Part shown: positions 9,001 to 17,114 of the stretch, piece after piece
How the letters are laid out: each line of letters opens with the position of its first letter
Position numbering within the stretch: the stretch's first letter is position 1
Assembly: GCF_026319325.1 (NCBI RefSeq)
Contig: NZ_JAPDMU010000004.1
Span: 124,001-188,000, forward strand
Length of the DNA stretch: 64,000 bases
Direction of reading: 5' to 3'
From: Methylophaga sp. OBS3
GTDB lineage: Bacteria > Pseudomonadota > Gammaproteobacteria > Nitrosococcales > Methylophagaceae
Translations under genes and position numbers: made by a program
The notes under the pieces: generated by a model
What the model was told of the DNA's origin: nothing
Seen by the model: only the letters and a program-made list of their open reading frames with translations
Database searches by the model: none

Positions 9001-9949
9001 TACAGGTAAAACACCGATTCGTGAGCAGGTTGTTCATTTTGTGAAAAAACCAATGCCTGGTAATTTACCAACGCAAACTACGCGCGGTATGTTGGGGCTA
9101 GAAGATGACAAGATGGTGCCAATCCTGCGTGATCCGCACAAAGTGAATGAAGATTCGGATGCCGTTTTCTATTTCCCTGGTTGTGGTTCTGAGCGTCTAT
9201 TTAGTCAGGTAGGTTTAGCGACTTTGGCCATGCTCTACGAAGTAGGCGCTGAAACAGTATTGCCACCAGGTTATCTGTGCTGTGGTTATCCGCAAGCCTC
9301 TATCGGTGATGATGCGAAAGCGACGTCGATTTCTACGAGCAACCGCGTACTTTTCCATCGTGTTGCCAATACGCTGAACTATATGGATATCAAGACCGTT
9401 ATCGTATCTTGCGGTACTTGTATGGATCAGTTGTTGAAATATGAATTTGAACAAATCTTCCCAGGTTGCCGGCTGTTAGATATTCACGAATATCTGATGG
9501 AAAAAGGCGTCAAAATGGATGGTGTCGATGGGGTTCAGTATTTGTACCATGAGCCATGTCATACGCCGATGAAAACGTATAAATCAACTAACGTTGCTGG
9601 CACCTTGTTAGGTCAAGATGTCACCTTGAGTGATAGATGTTGTGGTGAGGCGGGTACCTTCGCGGTAGCCAGACCTGATATCGCAACACAGGTACGTTTC
9701 CGTAAGGAAGAAGAAATCACCAAAGGTATTCAGGCGTTAACGGGTGAAGATAAAGCGAAAAATGGCAATGTGAAAATGCTGACCTCATGCCCTGCATGTC
9801 AGCAAGGTCTGTCTCGTTACAGTGAAGATACAGGTATTGAGACGGATTACATTGTGGTTGAGGTTGCCAAACATGTCTTAGGTGACAACTGGCATACCGG
9901 CTTTATTGAAAATGTTAAAGCAGGCGGTATCGAACGCGTTTTACTGTAA
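6092..9949 (+). CDS. Very large FAD-linked oxidase/iron-sulfur fusion protein (DUF3683, D-lactate dehydrogenase-like)
   Basis: 1285 residues. Segments in order: an N-terminal DUF3683-type region (about 1-150); a PCMH-type FAD-binding domain with PRGGGTGYTGGA near 192; an FAD-oxidase C-terminal domain ending near HMHAGDGNVHTNIP (about 693) and SGEHGIGLTKMQYL; two 4Fe-4S clusters, CLRCGKCKPEC (about 815) and CTICHRCVNPCPVN (about 877); then two cysteine-rich CCG modules (CCGYPQA about 1062, SCGTC about 1106, CCGEAGTFA about 1183, SCPACQ). This combines GlcD/Dld-type 2-hydroxyacid oxidation with a GlpC/LldE-type electron relay in one chain. The likely role is oxidation of D-lactate or a similar 2-hydroxyacid into the quinone pool; the substrate is not known. 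The ribosome-binding site is weak (AAGG 16 bases upstream). Confidence 0.85.
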   Translation: MSSRIREIPYNYTSFSDREIVIRYMGESMWDILQQLREQRKTGRSAKMLFEVLGDMWVISRNPFIQDDLVENSKRWQSLRHALHHRLDQIRNRAEQNDNQLALTLEQSARQAVEKFERDLLATAERRKQVMRKLSRVTKKHNIKFDGLSRVSHVTDATDWRVEFPLAVITPDSEAEMAAIIAASIELGLTVIPRGGGTGYTGGAIPLSADSVVINTEKLDGIDSVVYRQLPGRDDQVATVRVEAGVVTRRVSDLAGKHGLVFAVDPTSQDASTIGGNVAMNAGGKKAVMWGTALDNLVSWRMVTPDATWMEVERLNHNMGKIHDIETAEFKISRFQPDGKTLIEEPEVIRIPARELRKLGLGKDVTNKFLGGLPGIQKEGCDGLITSSVFVLHRMPDYIRTVCLEFFGNDLSKAVPAIVETKNYLDANKSILLAGMEHLDERYVKAVDYSTKAPRSVAPKMVLLIDIVGDDENAVAEACSEVVRLSNARDGEGFVAVSPEARARFWADRARTAAIAKHTNAFKINEDVVIPLERLSEYNDGIERINIVQSTRSKLTTADAVLTYLQSQPKELKKMAKQMDDCAENDAILQSKIDTACEHLLVVKARWQQVLDSLDAPAESLGDLLSEDAKAAVNAGDTLFRVLQRRDLRISYRNEVEKPLKELFQGQALEALRNKLDDIHAEKRSSRLFVATHMHAGDGNVHTNIPVNSNDYQMMHEAELIVDQVMALADKLGGVISGEHGIGLTKMQYLDKATIDAFAGYKQKVDPNGRFNAGKLLAGSGLDNAYTPSLRLLQQEALILEASELGEINNDIKDCLRCGKCKPECTTHVPRANLLYSPRDKILGTGLIMEAFLYEEQTRRGISVRHFDEMNDVADHCTICHRCVNPCPVNIDFGDVTMKMRAVLKKQGKRNVSLGTMSAMAYLNAKDPLTVNLMHKSLVQMGAKAQRLAHGAAKYLGVLANGKKKRPLPTTGKTPIREQVVHFVKKPMPGNLPTQTTRGMLGLEDDKMVPILRDPHKVNEDSDAVFYFPGCGSERLFSQVGLATLAMLYEVGAETVLPPGYLCCGYPQASIGDDAKATSISTSNRVLFHRVANTLNYMDIKTVIVSCGTCMDQLLKYEFEQIFPGCRLLDIHEYLMEKGVKMDGVDGVQYLYHEPCHTPMKTYKSTNVAGTLLGQDVTLSDRCCGEAGTFAVARPDIATQVRFRKEEEITKGIQALTGEDKAKNGNVKMLTSCPACQQGLSRYSEDTGIETDYIVVEVAKHVLGDNWHTGFIENVKAGGIERVLL

Positions 9950-9952
9950 AAG

Positions 9953-9990
9953 AAAAAAGGGCAACAGCATGATGCTGTTGCCCATTCTTT
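9953..9990. terminator. Bidirectional intrinsic terminator
   Basis: GGGCAACAGCAT and its exact reverse complement form a 12-base-pair stem at 9959-9983, flanked by an A-rich stretch on the left and ATTCTTTTATTT on the right. It lies between the convergent oxidoreductase and HopJ-like genes and can serve both. Confidence 0.8.
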
Positions 9991-10334
9991 TATTTGGGGC
10001 TTAATGCTTCACCGGCAAAACTAATGCCGTCCCAGCCATGTTTCATAAAGTGGCGAATGTTTTGGTGGTCTTCACCTTTTGGATTTAACAAAACATCCTG
10101 ACGATAATAATCACCAAAACAAGCCAACGTATGGGCTTCGTTCAAATCATGCAGTAATCCAAACGCAAAAATCTTGCATGAGCCATTATTCTGACCAGCT
10201 TGGTTTTCTAAACCTGCATTTTTAAATGCTGTGGGTGAAAAGTCATAATTTTCATCGATGACAGCCATGGTATCGGCGAAGCTAATTTTTGCTGGTGTGT
10301 CATTTAGGGTGTCAAGAAAAGTGTCTAAATCCAT
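9990..10334 (-). CDS. HopJ-type (type III effector HopJ family) protein
   Basis: 114 residues, matching the small HopJ family named after a Pseudomonas protein but widespread in free-living gammaproteobacteria without type III secretion. Recognisable segments are FADTMAVIDENYDFSPTAFKNAG, NGSCKIFAFG, and CFGDYYRQDVL ending in HGWDGISFAG. The ATG at 10334 is chosen because GGAG lies 6 bases upstream; a TTG four codons earlier lacks a site. It is 15 bases downstream of the nitroreductase gene's stop and likely in its operon. The biochemical role is unknown; no secretion signal is visible. Confidence 0.8.
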   Translation of the reverse strand: MDLDTFLDTLNDTPAKISFADTMAVIDENYDFSPTAFKNAGLENQAGQNNGSCKIFAFGLLHDLNEAHTLACFGDYYRQDVLLNPKGEDHQNIRHFMKHGWDGISFAGEALSPK

Positions 10335-10349
10335 TTGGTACTCCAAAAT

Positions 10350-11015
10350 TTAGGTAAAGAACCGAGCAAAAGTATCGATATCAACACGCTCAGTTCGGTA
10401 TTGATTCACTGGTGCATTGGTATCTTCATAACCCAATGCCAGTCCACAGACCAATTGGTTGTCGGTAGGGTAATCTAATGTGGATTTCACAATCTCTGGA
10501 TATTCTGCAAGCGCTGCTTGCGGGCAGGTTGCTAAGCCTTTTTCAGCGGCGGCTAACATCAAGGTTTGTATAAATAACCCAAGATCCAAATAAGAGCCTG
10601 TCTGCATTGGGGCTTCAAGGAAAAACAACAACATGACCGGTGCATCAAAGGCACGATAGTTTGCTGCCCATTGGGCTTGCTGGGCTTCTTTATCACCACG
10701 CTCAATTTTTAAACTACGATAAAGTTGTAAACCACAGGTTCGACGTCTATCAATATAAGGCGCGCGCCACTCAGTTGGATAGTAGGCATAATCTGGTTGA
10801 GATTGCTGGCCTTGTTTAAACGCGAAAACCATTGCATCGGTTAAACGTTGTTTGGTTTCTCCCTGAACAATAGCAACTTGCCATGGCTGTGTATTGGCGC
10901 CAGAGGGAGCCAGTCTGGCAGTATCCAAAAGGTCTTGAATATCTTGTATTGAAACTGCTTTATCGAGAAAAGCACGGCAACTATGCCGCGCTTGCATGAG
11001 TTGTTTAATCGTCAT
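10350..11015 (-). CDS. Nitroreductase family protein (FMN-dependent)
   Basis: 221 residues from the ATG at 11015, which lies inside the last codons of the upstream gene (11-base overlap, suggesting translational coupling). The family start is seen as MTIKQLMQARHSCRAFLDK, followed by LAPSGANTQPWQVAIV for the flavin phosphate-binding region, and GLATCPQAAL. Members reduce nitro-compounds, quinones or flavins with NAD(P)H in the cytoplasm; the substrate cannot be assigned. A longer start at 11048 would sit entirely within the neighbour and is not favoured. Confidence 0.85.
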   Translation of the reverse strand: MTIKQLMQARHSCRAFLDKAVSIQDIQDLLDTARLAPSGANTQPWQVAIVQGETKQRLTDAMVFAFKQGQQSQPDYAYYPTEWRAPYIDRRRTCGLQLYRSLKIERGDKEAQQAQWAANYRAFDAPVMLLFFLEAPMQTGSYLDLGLFIQTLMLAAAEKGLATCPQAALAEYPEIVKSTLDYPTDNQLVCGLALGYEDTNAPVNQYRTERVDIDTFARFFT

Positions 11016-11394
11016 ATTTAGGTTCGGCAACATCCAGTTTGAGCACAAAGCCTATCATGACTGCAGCAATTGATAGTAAGACTAACTGGTAAATCCACTT
11101 GCCCCACAACAAACCAATAGACAAACTGAATGCCATGGCTAGCATGGCGACTGCCTGATATTTGGTGCGTTTACGAACCGTTTTAGTTTGATCCCATTGT
11201 TTTAACGGCGGACCAATCCAACGATTATTAATGAGCATAGCGTGGAAACGTGGAGAGGTTTCAGCAAAACAGGCAACGGCTAAAATCAAAAATGGTGTGG
11301 CTGGCAGAACCGGAAGTAGTGCAGCGATAAATGCGACGACAACACTCAGCCATCCCAACATAAAAATAGCGTAGTGTTTGATTCTGGCTCGCAT
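11005..11394 (-). CDS. YbaN/DUF454 family inner-membrane protein
   Basis: 129 residues with two hydrophobic regions (about 10-45 and 80-118). It has the DUF454 pattern: GWLSVVVAFIAALLPVLPATPFLILAVACFA and SPRFHAMLINNRWIGPPLKQW. Function is unknown in the family; in other bacteria ybaN-type genes are often iron- or stress-linked. It is first in a three-gene minus-strand unit with the nitroreductase and HopJ-like genes. About 240 bases upstream (11395-11632) separate it from the divergent HD-GYP gene; no clear operator was recognised there. Confidence 0.85.
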   Translation of the reverse strand: MRARIKHYAIFMLGWLSVVVAFIAALLPVLPATPFLILAVACFAETSPRFHAMLINNRWIGPPLKQWDQTKTVRKRTKYQAVAMLAMAFSLSIGLLWGKWIYQLVLLSIAAVMIGFVLKLDVAEPKYDD

Positions 11395-11632
11395 CGGATG
11401 CCTGTACCTTTAAAATGAATTGGAAAGAAATGCTTTTAAAAGCCAGCCATCGATGGCGTTATTAAAGGTTCATTATACCGGGTTGAGGTCTGACAATTAA
11501 TGTTGCCGACAAAGAAATGTTTAGCTGGAGTCAGCCATAGCAAGAGACAACGAATTTGTGAACTAGGTCAAGATTGTATTGCACAAGCAAACGCGGTTTA
11601 ATCAATGAAATTCACCAACAGGCGAGGGCGGC

Positions 11633-14600
11633 ATGGCAATTCCAGTTAAAGGGCGAGGATTTAGGATTTCAATCCGTGCCACCGTCATTGCCGGTTTTTT
11701 GATTTCAAGTTTACTGATCGCCTCGGTTGCAATTGGACTTCAGTACTTTTTTAGTAAGACTTTAGCCACCGAATCAACCGCTGCTGTCTATCAACAAACA
11801 GCAACGAGTACCCGTGATTATATTGCGGCAGTTGATAGCCGTGCGTCTGCCACAACCCGAATCGTTGCCCAATTTCCAAACTTAGTTTCTGGTAAGAAAG
11901 TACCGGATGCTACACGTGTTTTATTTTCTGAGATCATGCAAAGAAACACGATGTTTTATGCCATGTACATAGGACATCGAGATGGCGATTTTTATGAACT
12001 AGTAAATTTAGAGGCAAATGAAAATCTGCGGCAACAGTTGCGGGCTAAAGAAAACGACCGGTGGGTGACGATTTCTATTTACGGAAGCGGCGCAGACCGC
12101 ATGCGTAGGTTTGATTATTATGATGCGGACTTTAATTTACGAAACAGTCGGCAACATCCAACTGACTATAACGCCTCAAACCGACCATGGTTTACCAATG
12201 CCAAAGAACATGAAGTTTTTAAAACGGAGCCATACCTTTTTCAACATATTCAGGCGCCAGGCCAAACCTATTCAACAGTCATTCCCGGTACAAACTCTGT
12301 CTTAGCGGTTGATATTGCTTTAGCGTCGTTGTCAGACTTTTTCAAAACCCAAGATTTAGGGGATGAAAGTGAGATTTATCTTTATCAAAAAAGTGGCGAA
12401 ATCATTGCCTCAAATCAAAATGTCGTAGACCGAAATGGTTTGCCAGCAGCAGAACCTTTGACGTTAAGCGATGCTCAGCAAGCCATTGTCGAAAGGAATA
12501 AATATTTATTAGTTTCAAACGAAACCAACTGGCCGCCGGTTAACTTCGCTGTAGCTGGTCAACCCTATGGCTATGCGATAGACACCCTTGAGTACATCGC
12601 GGAAATGACCGGGTTAGAGTTACGGTTTTTGAATGGTCTGACTTGGCGAGAAATGGCCGCGATGTTTGTCAGTGGTGAGTTAGATGTGATTCAGCCGGTA
12701 TATGACAATCCATACCGACGGGCACTAGGCGAAATGACAGAACCTTTCCTTGATTTATCTTATGGACTGGTGACCCAGCAAAATATTCAGGCGAGTAGTC
12801 TCAATGATTTAACGGGTAAAACCGTGGCTATTCCTGAGGGCTGGTCGTTAATTGAAAATGTTCGTGAGAATTTCCCAGAGATTACCGTTATCGAAGTGCC
12901 TTCCGTGAGAGAGGCTATGTTGGCCGTTAGGAATGGTCATGCTGATGCGGCGATGGACAGTACTGCCATTTTGCAATACACCGCGGAACAATATTTCTTT
13001 GGTGATTTGGTTGTTCATACCGATATTGATTTATCGTCTGTAAATTTGCCAACAGCATTACACTTTTTAATTAATAAAGATAAACCGGGGTTAGCTGAGG
13101 TTTTCAATTTAGCATTAGAAAATTTAGGGGATACCCAACGGCAGGCTCTGGCGGAAAAGTGGCTCGCTGCTGATGGCAGTGGTTTGAATGCCGGTGCAGT
13201 GCCTTATGCTGAATTATTAGATGAAGCTAATCTGCAAACCCATACCACGCTGCAGACGATGACGCTGAATGGTGAAGAACATTTTGTTTACATTCAGCCG
13301 ATGACCGACAGCGCTGATGAAACAGAGTTTTTTACTATCATTACTCCCGTTGCAAATGTATTGGCGCCGGCATTAGAAAAAGTACAACAATCGATCTGGG
13401 TGACGGCATCTATCTTATTGTTATTGCTTCCAGTGAGTTGGTTGTTTGCATCACCGATCGTCCATGCTGTGCGTAACCTTGCGCTGGATAGTGAGCGAAT
13501 CAAACAACGTCGATTTAGTGAGGTAGAGCAGGTTAGAAGTAGCATTGTTGAAGTCAGTGATTTGGCGACATCAATGATGGCGATGTCTCATTCCATTGAG
13601 GAACATGAGAAATCTCAAGAGTCTTTAATGGAAGCGTTTATCGAGCTTATCGCACAAGCGATCGACGATAAATCCCCATACACCGCAGGACATTGTGCTC
13701 GGGTACCAGAGCTTGCTTTTATGCTTGCTGAAAAAGCCGAGCAAAATCACGATGGTCCGTTTAATAGCTTCCGATTTAGAGACGAAACGGAATGGCGAGA
13801 GTTTCGTATCGGGGCTTGGTTACACGACTGCGGCAAAATTACCACGCCAGAACATATCGTTGATAAAGGCACCAAGCTAGAAACCATTTATAACCGTATT
13901 CATGAAGTCCGAATGCGCTTTGAAGTGCTTTGGCGTGATGCTGAGATTACGTATCTGGAGCGCTGTGCCGAGATGCCAGAAAAACAACAAGAATTTCTCG
14001 CTGAGCGTGATGCTAAACAGCAACAGTTACAAGCCGATTTTGCCTTTGTTGCACAAAGTAATGTCGGTACCGAGTCGATGAGTGATGAAGCCATTGAGCG
14101 TTTGAAATCTCTGGCATCAATCACTTGGATACGCCATTTTGATGATCGTTTAGGTTTGTCGCCGTTAGAGGAAGACAGCTTTGACACGCCAGCGGCAAGT
14201 CTGCCGGCAACCGAGCAATTATTAATTGATCGGCCTGAGCACTTGATTGCTCATGAACATAGTATCGAGTTCGATCCTGCATTAGGGATCACCATGCAGG
14301 TGCCTGAGTATCGTTATAACCTAGGTGAGCTCCATAACTTAACGGTTCGTGCGGGAACATTAACGCCAGAAGACCGGTTCAAGATCAACGAGCATATTAT
14401 CAGTACCATCAAGATGCTTGAGAATTTACCGTTCCCGCCAGAGCTTTCGCGCGTTCCACGCTATGCTTCAACCCATCATGAAACGATGATCGGGACAGGC
14501 TATCCGCGTGGTTTGACTAAAGATGACTTGTCGATTCCTGAGCGGATTATGGTGCTGGCGGATGTTTTTGAGGCTTTAACAGCAGCAGATCGCCCATATA

Positions 14601-14779
14601 AAAAAGCTAAGCCTGTCAGTGTGGCGGTGGACATCTTATATAAGATGGTTCAACGCGAGCATGTTGATCGTGATGTGTTTGAGTTGTTCTTGAGAAGTGG
14701 TGTCTACTTACAATACGCAAAACGATTTTTGCCACCCGAGCAAATTGATGACGTTGATATCAGCCAGTATTTAAGCTAA
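11633..14779 (+). CDS. Membrane sensor with Cache, family 3 solute-binding and HD-GYP domains (probable c-di-GMP phosphodiesterase)
   Basis: 1048 residues. An N-terminal membrane segment (about 15-38) is followed by a Cache-type extracytoplasmic domain (about 40-280), then a bacterial solute-binding family 3 domain (about 285-510). A second membrane segment lies near 585-605, then a linker and the HD-GYP output. Output motifs: HCARV near 686, HDCGK near 731 and HHETMIGTGYPRG near 947, with LADVFEALTAADRPYK. HD-GYP enzymes hydrolyse c-di-GMP through a two- or three-metal centre. Between HDCGK and the HH/GYP half there is an insertion of roughly 130 residues, seen in a subset of these enzymes. 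AGGCGAGGGCGG precedes the ATG. Confidence 0.87.
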   Translation: MAIPVKGRGFRISIRATVIAGFLISSLLIASVAIGLQYFFSKTLATESTAAVYQQTATSTRDYIAAVDSRASATTRIVAQFPNLVSGKKVPDATRVLFSEIMQRNTMFYAMYIGHRDGDFYELVNLEANENLRQQLRAKENDRWVTISIYGSGADRMRRFDYYDADFNLRNSRQHPTDYNASNRPWFTNAKEHEVFKTEPYLFQHIQAPGQTYSTVIPGTNSVLAVDIALASLSDFFKTQDLGDESEIYLYQKSGEIIASNQNVVDRNGLPAAEPLTLSDAQQAIVERNKYLLVSNETNWPPVNFAVAGQPYGYAIDTLEYIAEMTGLELRFLNGLTWREMAAMFVSGELDVIQPVYDNPYRRALGEMTEPFLDLSYGLVTQQNIQASSLNDLTGKTVAIPEGWSLIENVRENFPEITVIEVPSVREAMLAVRNGHADAAMDSTAILQYTAEQYFFGDLVVHTDIDLSSVNLPTALHFLINKDKPGLAEVFNLALENLGDTQRQALAEKWLAADGSGLNAGAVPYAELLDEANLQTHTTLQTMTLNGEEHFVYIQPMTDSADETEFFTIITPVANVLAPALEKVQQSIWVTASILLLLLPVSWLFASPIVHAVRNLALDSERIKQRRFSEVEQVRSSIVEVSDLATSMMAMSHSIEEHEKSQESLMEAFIELIAQAIDDKSPYTAGHCARVPELAFMLAEKAEQNHDGPFNSFRFRDETEWREFRIGAWLHDCGKITTPEHIVDKGTKLETIYNRIHEVRMRFEVLWRDAEITYLERCAEMPEKQQEFLAERDAKQQQLQADFAFVAQSNVGTESMSDEAIERLKSLASITWIRHFDDRLGLSPLEEDSFDTPAASLPATEQLLIDRPEHLIAHEHSIEFDPALGITMQVPEYRYNLGELHNLTVRAGTLTPEDRFKINEHIISTIKMLENLPFPPELSRVPRYASTHHETMIGTGYPRGLTKDDLSIPERIMVLADVFEALTAADRPYKKAKPVSVAVDILYKMVQREHVDRDVFELFLRSGVYLQYAKRFLPPEQIDDVDISQYLS

Positions 14780-14831
14780 TTACTGCCAGCACCGTATAAT
14801 AAACCATGATTTACGTATTACAGGTTTAGGC

Positions 14832-15746
14832 ATGGCAATTCAGTGGTTTCCCGGACATATGCATAAAGCCGGGCTGGAAATTAAAAAGAAGCTTCCGGAA
14901 ATCGATTTAGTTATCGAAGTCCTTGATGCGCGTATTCCGTTTAGCAGTGCCAACCCCATGCTAAGTAAGCTGCGTGGTGATAAACCTTGCATCAAACTGC
15001 TGAATAAAACGGATTTGGCTGATCCAGAAATGACGGCTACTTGGCAGCAATACCTTGAACAAGAGCAAGGTGTGAAAACACTGGCAATTAGTGCACAGCA
15101 ACACGACTGCCGTCAGGTAATTTTACAGTTGGTCACGGAAATGCTGCCCGATGTGACTAGTAGCGTTAGAAAAATTCAGGCAATGATTATGGGTATACCG
15201 AATGTAGGTAAATCCACATTAATTAATACGCTGGCAGAGCGCCAAATTGCCAAAACAGGTAACGAGCCAGCCATTACCAAAATGCAGCAACGTATTAAAA
15301 TCGACAATGTCATGGTGCTTCACGATACCCCGGGGGTGTTATGGGGCAACCTTGAAAATCCTGGTACTGGTTATCGTTTGGCAGTATCTGGTGCGATTAA
15401 AGAAACTGCATTTGAGAATGAAGATATTGCCCTCTACGCAGCAGCTTATTTATTAAAACAATATCCAGAAGCACTGCAACAACGCTTTAACCTAGATACC
15501 TTGCCTGAGAATGAAACAGCGCTTTTAGAAACACTTGCGGTTAAACGCGGTTGTTTGCGTGCTGGCGGTATGCCGGACTTAGAACGTATTAGTAAAATTT
15601 TATTGACCGAACTGCGAGCTGGTAAATTAGCGCCAATTACGCTGGAAACACCACAAATGATGGAAACAGAGTTAGTGGAATTGGAACAAATTCGTGCAGA
15701 AAAGGCCGAAAAGAAAGCACTACGTAAGCAAAAGAAAAATCGTTAA
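14832..15746 (+). CDS. rbgA: Circularly permuted GTPase, RbgA/YlqF family (ribosome biogenesis)
   Basis: 304 residues with the permuted G-motif order of the YlqF/RbgA family: NKTD (G4) comes before GIPNVGKST (G1, about residue 120) and DTPGVL (G3). The start WFPGHMHKAG and the segment DLVIEVLDARIPFSSANPM are diagnostic. In Bacillus RbgA completes 50S assembly; in gammaproteobacteria the role is inferred from homology. The C-terminus is lysine-rich (EKAEKKALRKQKKNR), suited to RNA binding. It lies 52 bases after the HD-GYP gene. Confidence 0.92.
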   Translation: MAIQWFPGHMHKAGLEIKKKLPEIDLVIEVLDARIPFSSANPMLSKLRGDKPCIKLLNKTDLADPEMTATWQQYLEQEQGVKTLAISAQQHDCRQVILQLVTEMLPDVTSSVRKIQAMIMGIPNVGKSTLINTLAERQIAKTGNEPAITKMQQRIKIDNVMVLHDTPGVLWGNLENPGTGYRLAVSGAIKETAFENEDIALYAAAYLLKQYPEALQQRFNLDTLPENETALLETLAVKRGCLRAGGMPDLERISKILLTELRAGKLAPITLETPQMMETELVELEQIRAEKAEKKALRKQKKNR

Positions 15747-15780
15747 TCATCATTAACGTCACCAAATAAGGGGAGTCGCG

Positions 15781-16296
15781 ATGAGATTCATGTTATTGCT
15801 GATGTTGGCGGTATTGTCGGGCTGTACTGTTAATACAACGTCTATTCATCACTCACCAACACCCGATATTCAGTTAACACAGGTAATCAGTGCGCCGGAT
15901 AGCTATGTTGGCCAGCAAATTCGCTGGGGTGGCATGGTTGCTGAAGTACGCAACCTTGAACAGCAATCTGAGCTGACCTTAGTCCAATTTCCACTGACAC
16001 GATATGGTAATCCCATAACCACAGGCCGAAGTGTCGGTCGATTTGTGGTCACAACGAAAAACTTTTTGGATCCGTTAATTTACCAAGAAGGTGTTTTAGT
16101 AACCGTTGTTGGTACGATTGAGGATGTGATTACACGACAGATCGATCAAAAATCCTTGCCTATTCCCGTTGTGAACATGACTGATAGTCAAGTGTGGCCA
16201 GACAAGTATGGTGATCGTCTGTATCCATATAATCCTAAACACGATGCGCCATTTCGTGGTTATGGCTATTACGGCACAGGCTCATATTCGCCTTAA
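15781..16296 (+). CDS. Slp-family outer-membrane lipoprotein
   Basis: 171 residues. A short signal ends in the lipobox LSGC with lipidated C15. The mature part matches the Slp family (starvation/stationary-phase lipoprotein): VISAPDSYVGQQIRWGGMVAEVRN and GRFVVTTKNFLDPLIYQEG..VTVVGTIE, with a glycine/tyrosine-rich tail. These proteins form an OB-like fold at the outer membrane; function is poorly defined, with links to acid or starvation stress. GGGGAG lies 7 bases before the ATG. It is 34 bases downstream of the GTPase gene. Confidence 0.87.
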   Translation: MRFMLLLMLAVLSGCTVNTTSIHHSPTPDIQLTQVISAPDSYVGQQIRWGGMVAEVRNLEQQSELTLVQFPLTRYGNPITTGRSVGRFVVTTKNFLDPLIYQEGVLVTVVGTIEDVITRQIDQKSLPIPVVNMTDSQVWPDKYGDRLYPYNPKHDAPFRGYGYYGTGSYSP

Positions 16297-16333
16297 CTCT
16301 TAGCATCTTCCTTCTATATCTTCATTTCTAAAT

Positions 16334-16372
16334 GAAAATGATTTGCATTTAGATTAAGTAATTACTATACTG
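16334..16372 (+). promoter_or_regulatory. Fur-box-like site overlapping a sigma-70 promoter
   Basis: GAAAATGATTTGCATTTAG at 16334-16352 matches 12 of 19 positions of the classical Fur box (hand count) and lies inside an inverted repeat TAAATG...CATTTA. A -35-like TTGCAT (16343-16348) and a -10-like TATACT (16367-16372) are 18 bases apart, so a bound repressor would block the promoter. It sits in front of three small genes and a FecA-like receptor, which supports iron control. Confidence 0.6.
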
Positions 16373-16409
16373 CATCTCAGCTGATTGCTGACCGTTGAGG
16401 TGACGCCCG

Positions 16410-16595
16410 ATGCAGTTCAACAAACCGACTTCTCACAGCCAGGTAATTCACCTGGCATTTAGCCAAGACCGGCTGGAAATGCTGATCCGTCAGGGTAAAT
16501 TGCACGCCGCAGATTTCAATTGTCTCGATTCTTCTTCCAAACACAGTGTATGGAGCATGTTGTTAGCCGCTGCGGCTAGTCGCATGAAAAAGTAA
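16410..16595 (+). CDS. Small protein of unknown function, first gene of the iron-locus cassette
   Basis: 61 residues, no recognised domain. It contains a single cysteine in the segment GKLHAADFNCLDSSSKHSVWSML and ends with a basic MKK. No signal peptide. TGAGGTGA lies about 12 bases before the ATG. It follows a Fur-like promoter and its stop codon overlaps the next start by one base, so translation is probably coupled. The tight packing with two other small genes and the receptor supports it being a real gene. It is not HemP/HmuP by motif. Confidence 0.65.
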   Translation: MQFNKPTSHSQVIHLAFSQDRLEMLIRQGKLHAADFNCLDSSSKHSVWSMLLAAAASRMKK

Positions 16596-16852
16596 TGATG
16601 ACATCAACCAATCAAGATAATTGGGCTGCACAGCTATTACTGAGTGCAAATGCCCAGCTAGAAAATCATTATCGCCAACAAGCTAGTGCCTGTCTGGCAT
16701 TACAGATTGCGCGTAATTATCGATTACTGACCGAACAGGATGAGCATCCGCTTAAACAACAATTATGGGAGTCATTAGCAAAACGCTGGTGGCTTAGTTA
16801 CCAACTTCATCGTGGGCATTTGGCCCATTGCGATGTAAGCGATTTAATCTGA
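16595..16852 (+). CDS. Small protein of unknown function, second gene of the iron-locus cassette
   Basis: 85 residues, start overlapping the preceding stop by one base (an ATGATG pair gives two possible starts three bases apart). The composition is rich in glutamine, leucine, tryptophan and histidine and it is likely alpha-helical: QLLLSANAQLENHYRQQASA, then QQLWESLAKRWWLSYQLHRG. No signal peptide, no membrane segment and no known motif. Function unknown; context suggests a role with the FecA-like receptor under iron limitation. Confidence 0.6.
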   Translation: MMTSTNQDNWAAQLLLSANAQLENHYRQQASACLALQIARNYRLLTEQDEHPLKQQLWESLAKRWWLSYQLHRGHLAHCDVSDLI

Positions 16853-16864
16853 AGAGGTGTTTTT

Positions 16865-17086
16865 ATGGAACAGAATAATACTTGCCAGCCAGAGACCATT
16901 TTTAGCTCGCCAGGCTGCGATGTGCAGTATTGTCCAGACTGTCAGATGGTGCATTTAAACATGGGCGCATTAACACTGCGTATGACGGAGCAACAATTTG
17001 CCAACTATGCCATTGATATCAGCAAAGCGATGTTTTCAATGCGCCAACGTGAGTCTGGCATGCAGGGCATGCGGGTGATGATGTAA
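16865..17086 (+). CDS. Small cysteine-containing protein of unknown function, third gene of the iron-locus cassette
   Basis: 73 residues with four cysteines at about 7, 18, 23 and 26, including YCPDCQMVHLNMGALTLRM, which resembles a small metal-binding knuckle followed by a beta hairpin. The C-terminus is methionine-rich. GAAGAGGTG lies upstream of the ATG. Twelve bases separate it from the preceding gene. Whether the cysteines bind zinc or iron cannot be told. A second Fur-like promoter follows before the receptor gene. Confidence 0.65.
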   Translation: MEQNNTCQPETIFSSPGCDVQYCPDCQMVHLNMGALTLRMTEQQFANYAIDISKAMFSMRQRESGMQGMRVMM

Positions 17087-17114
17087 AACGGTTAACGTAA
17101 TTTAACAATCTAGA

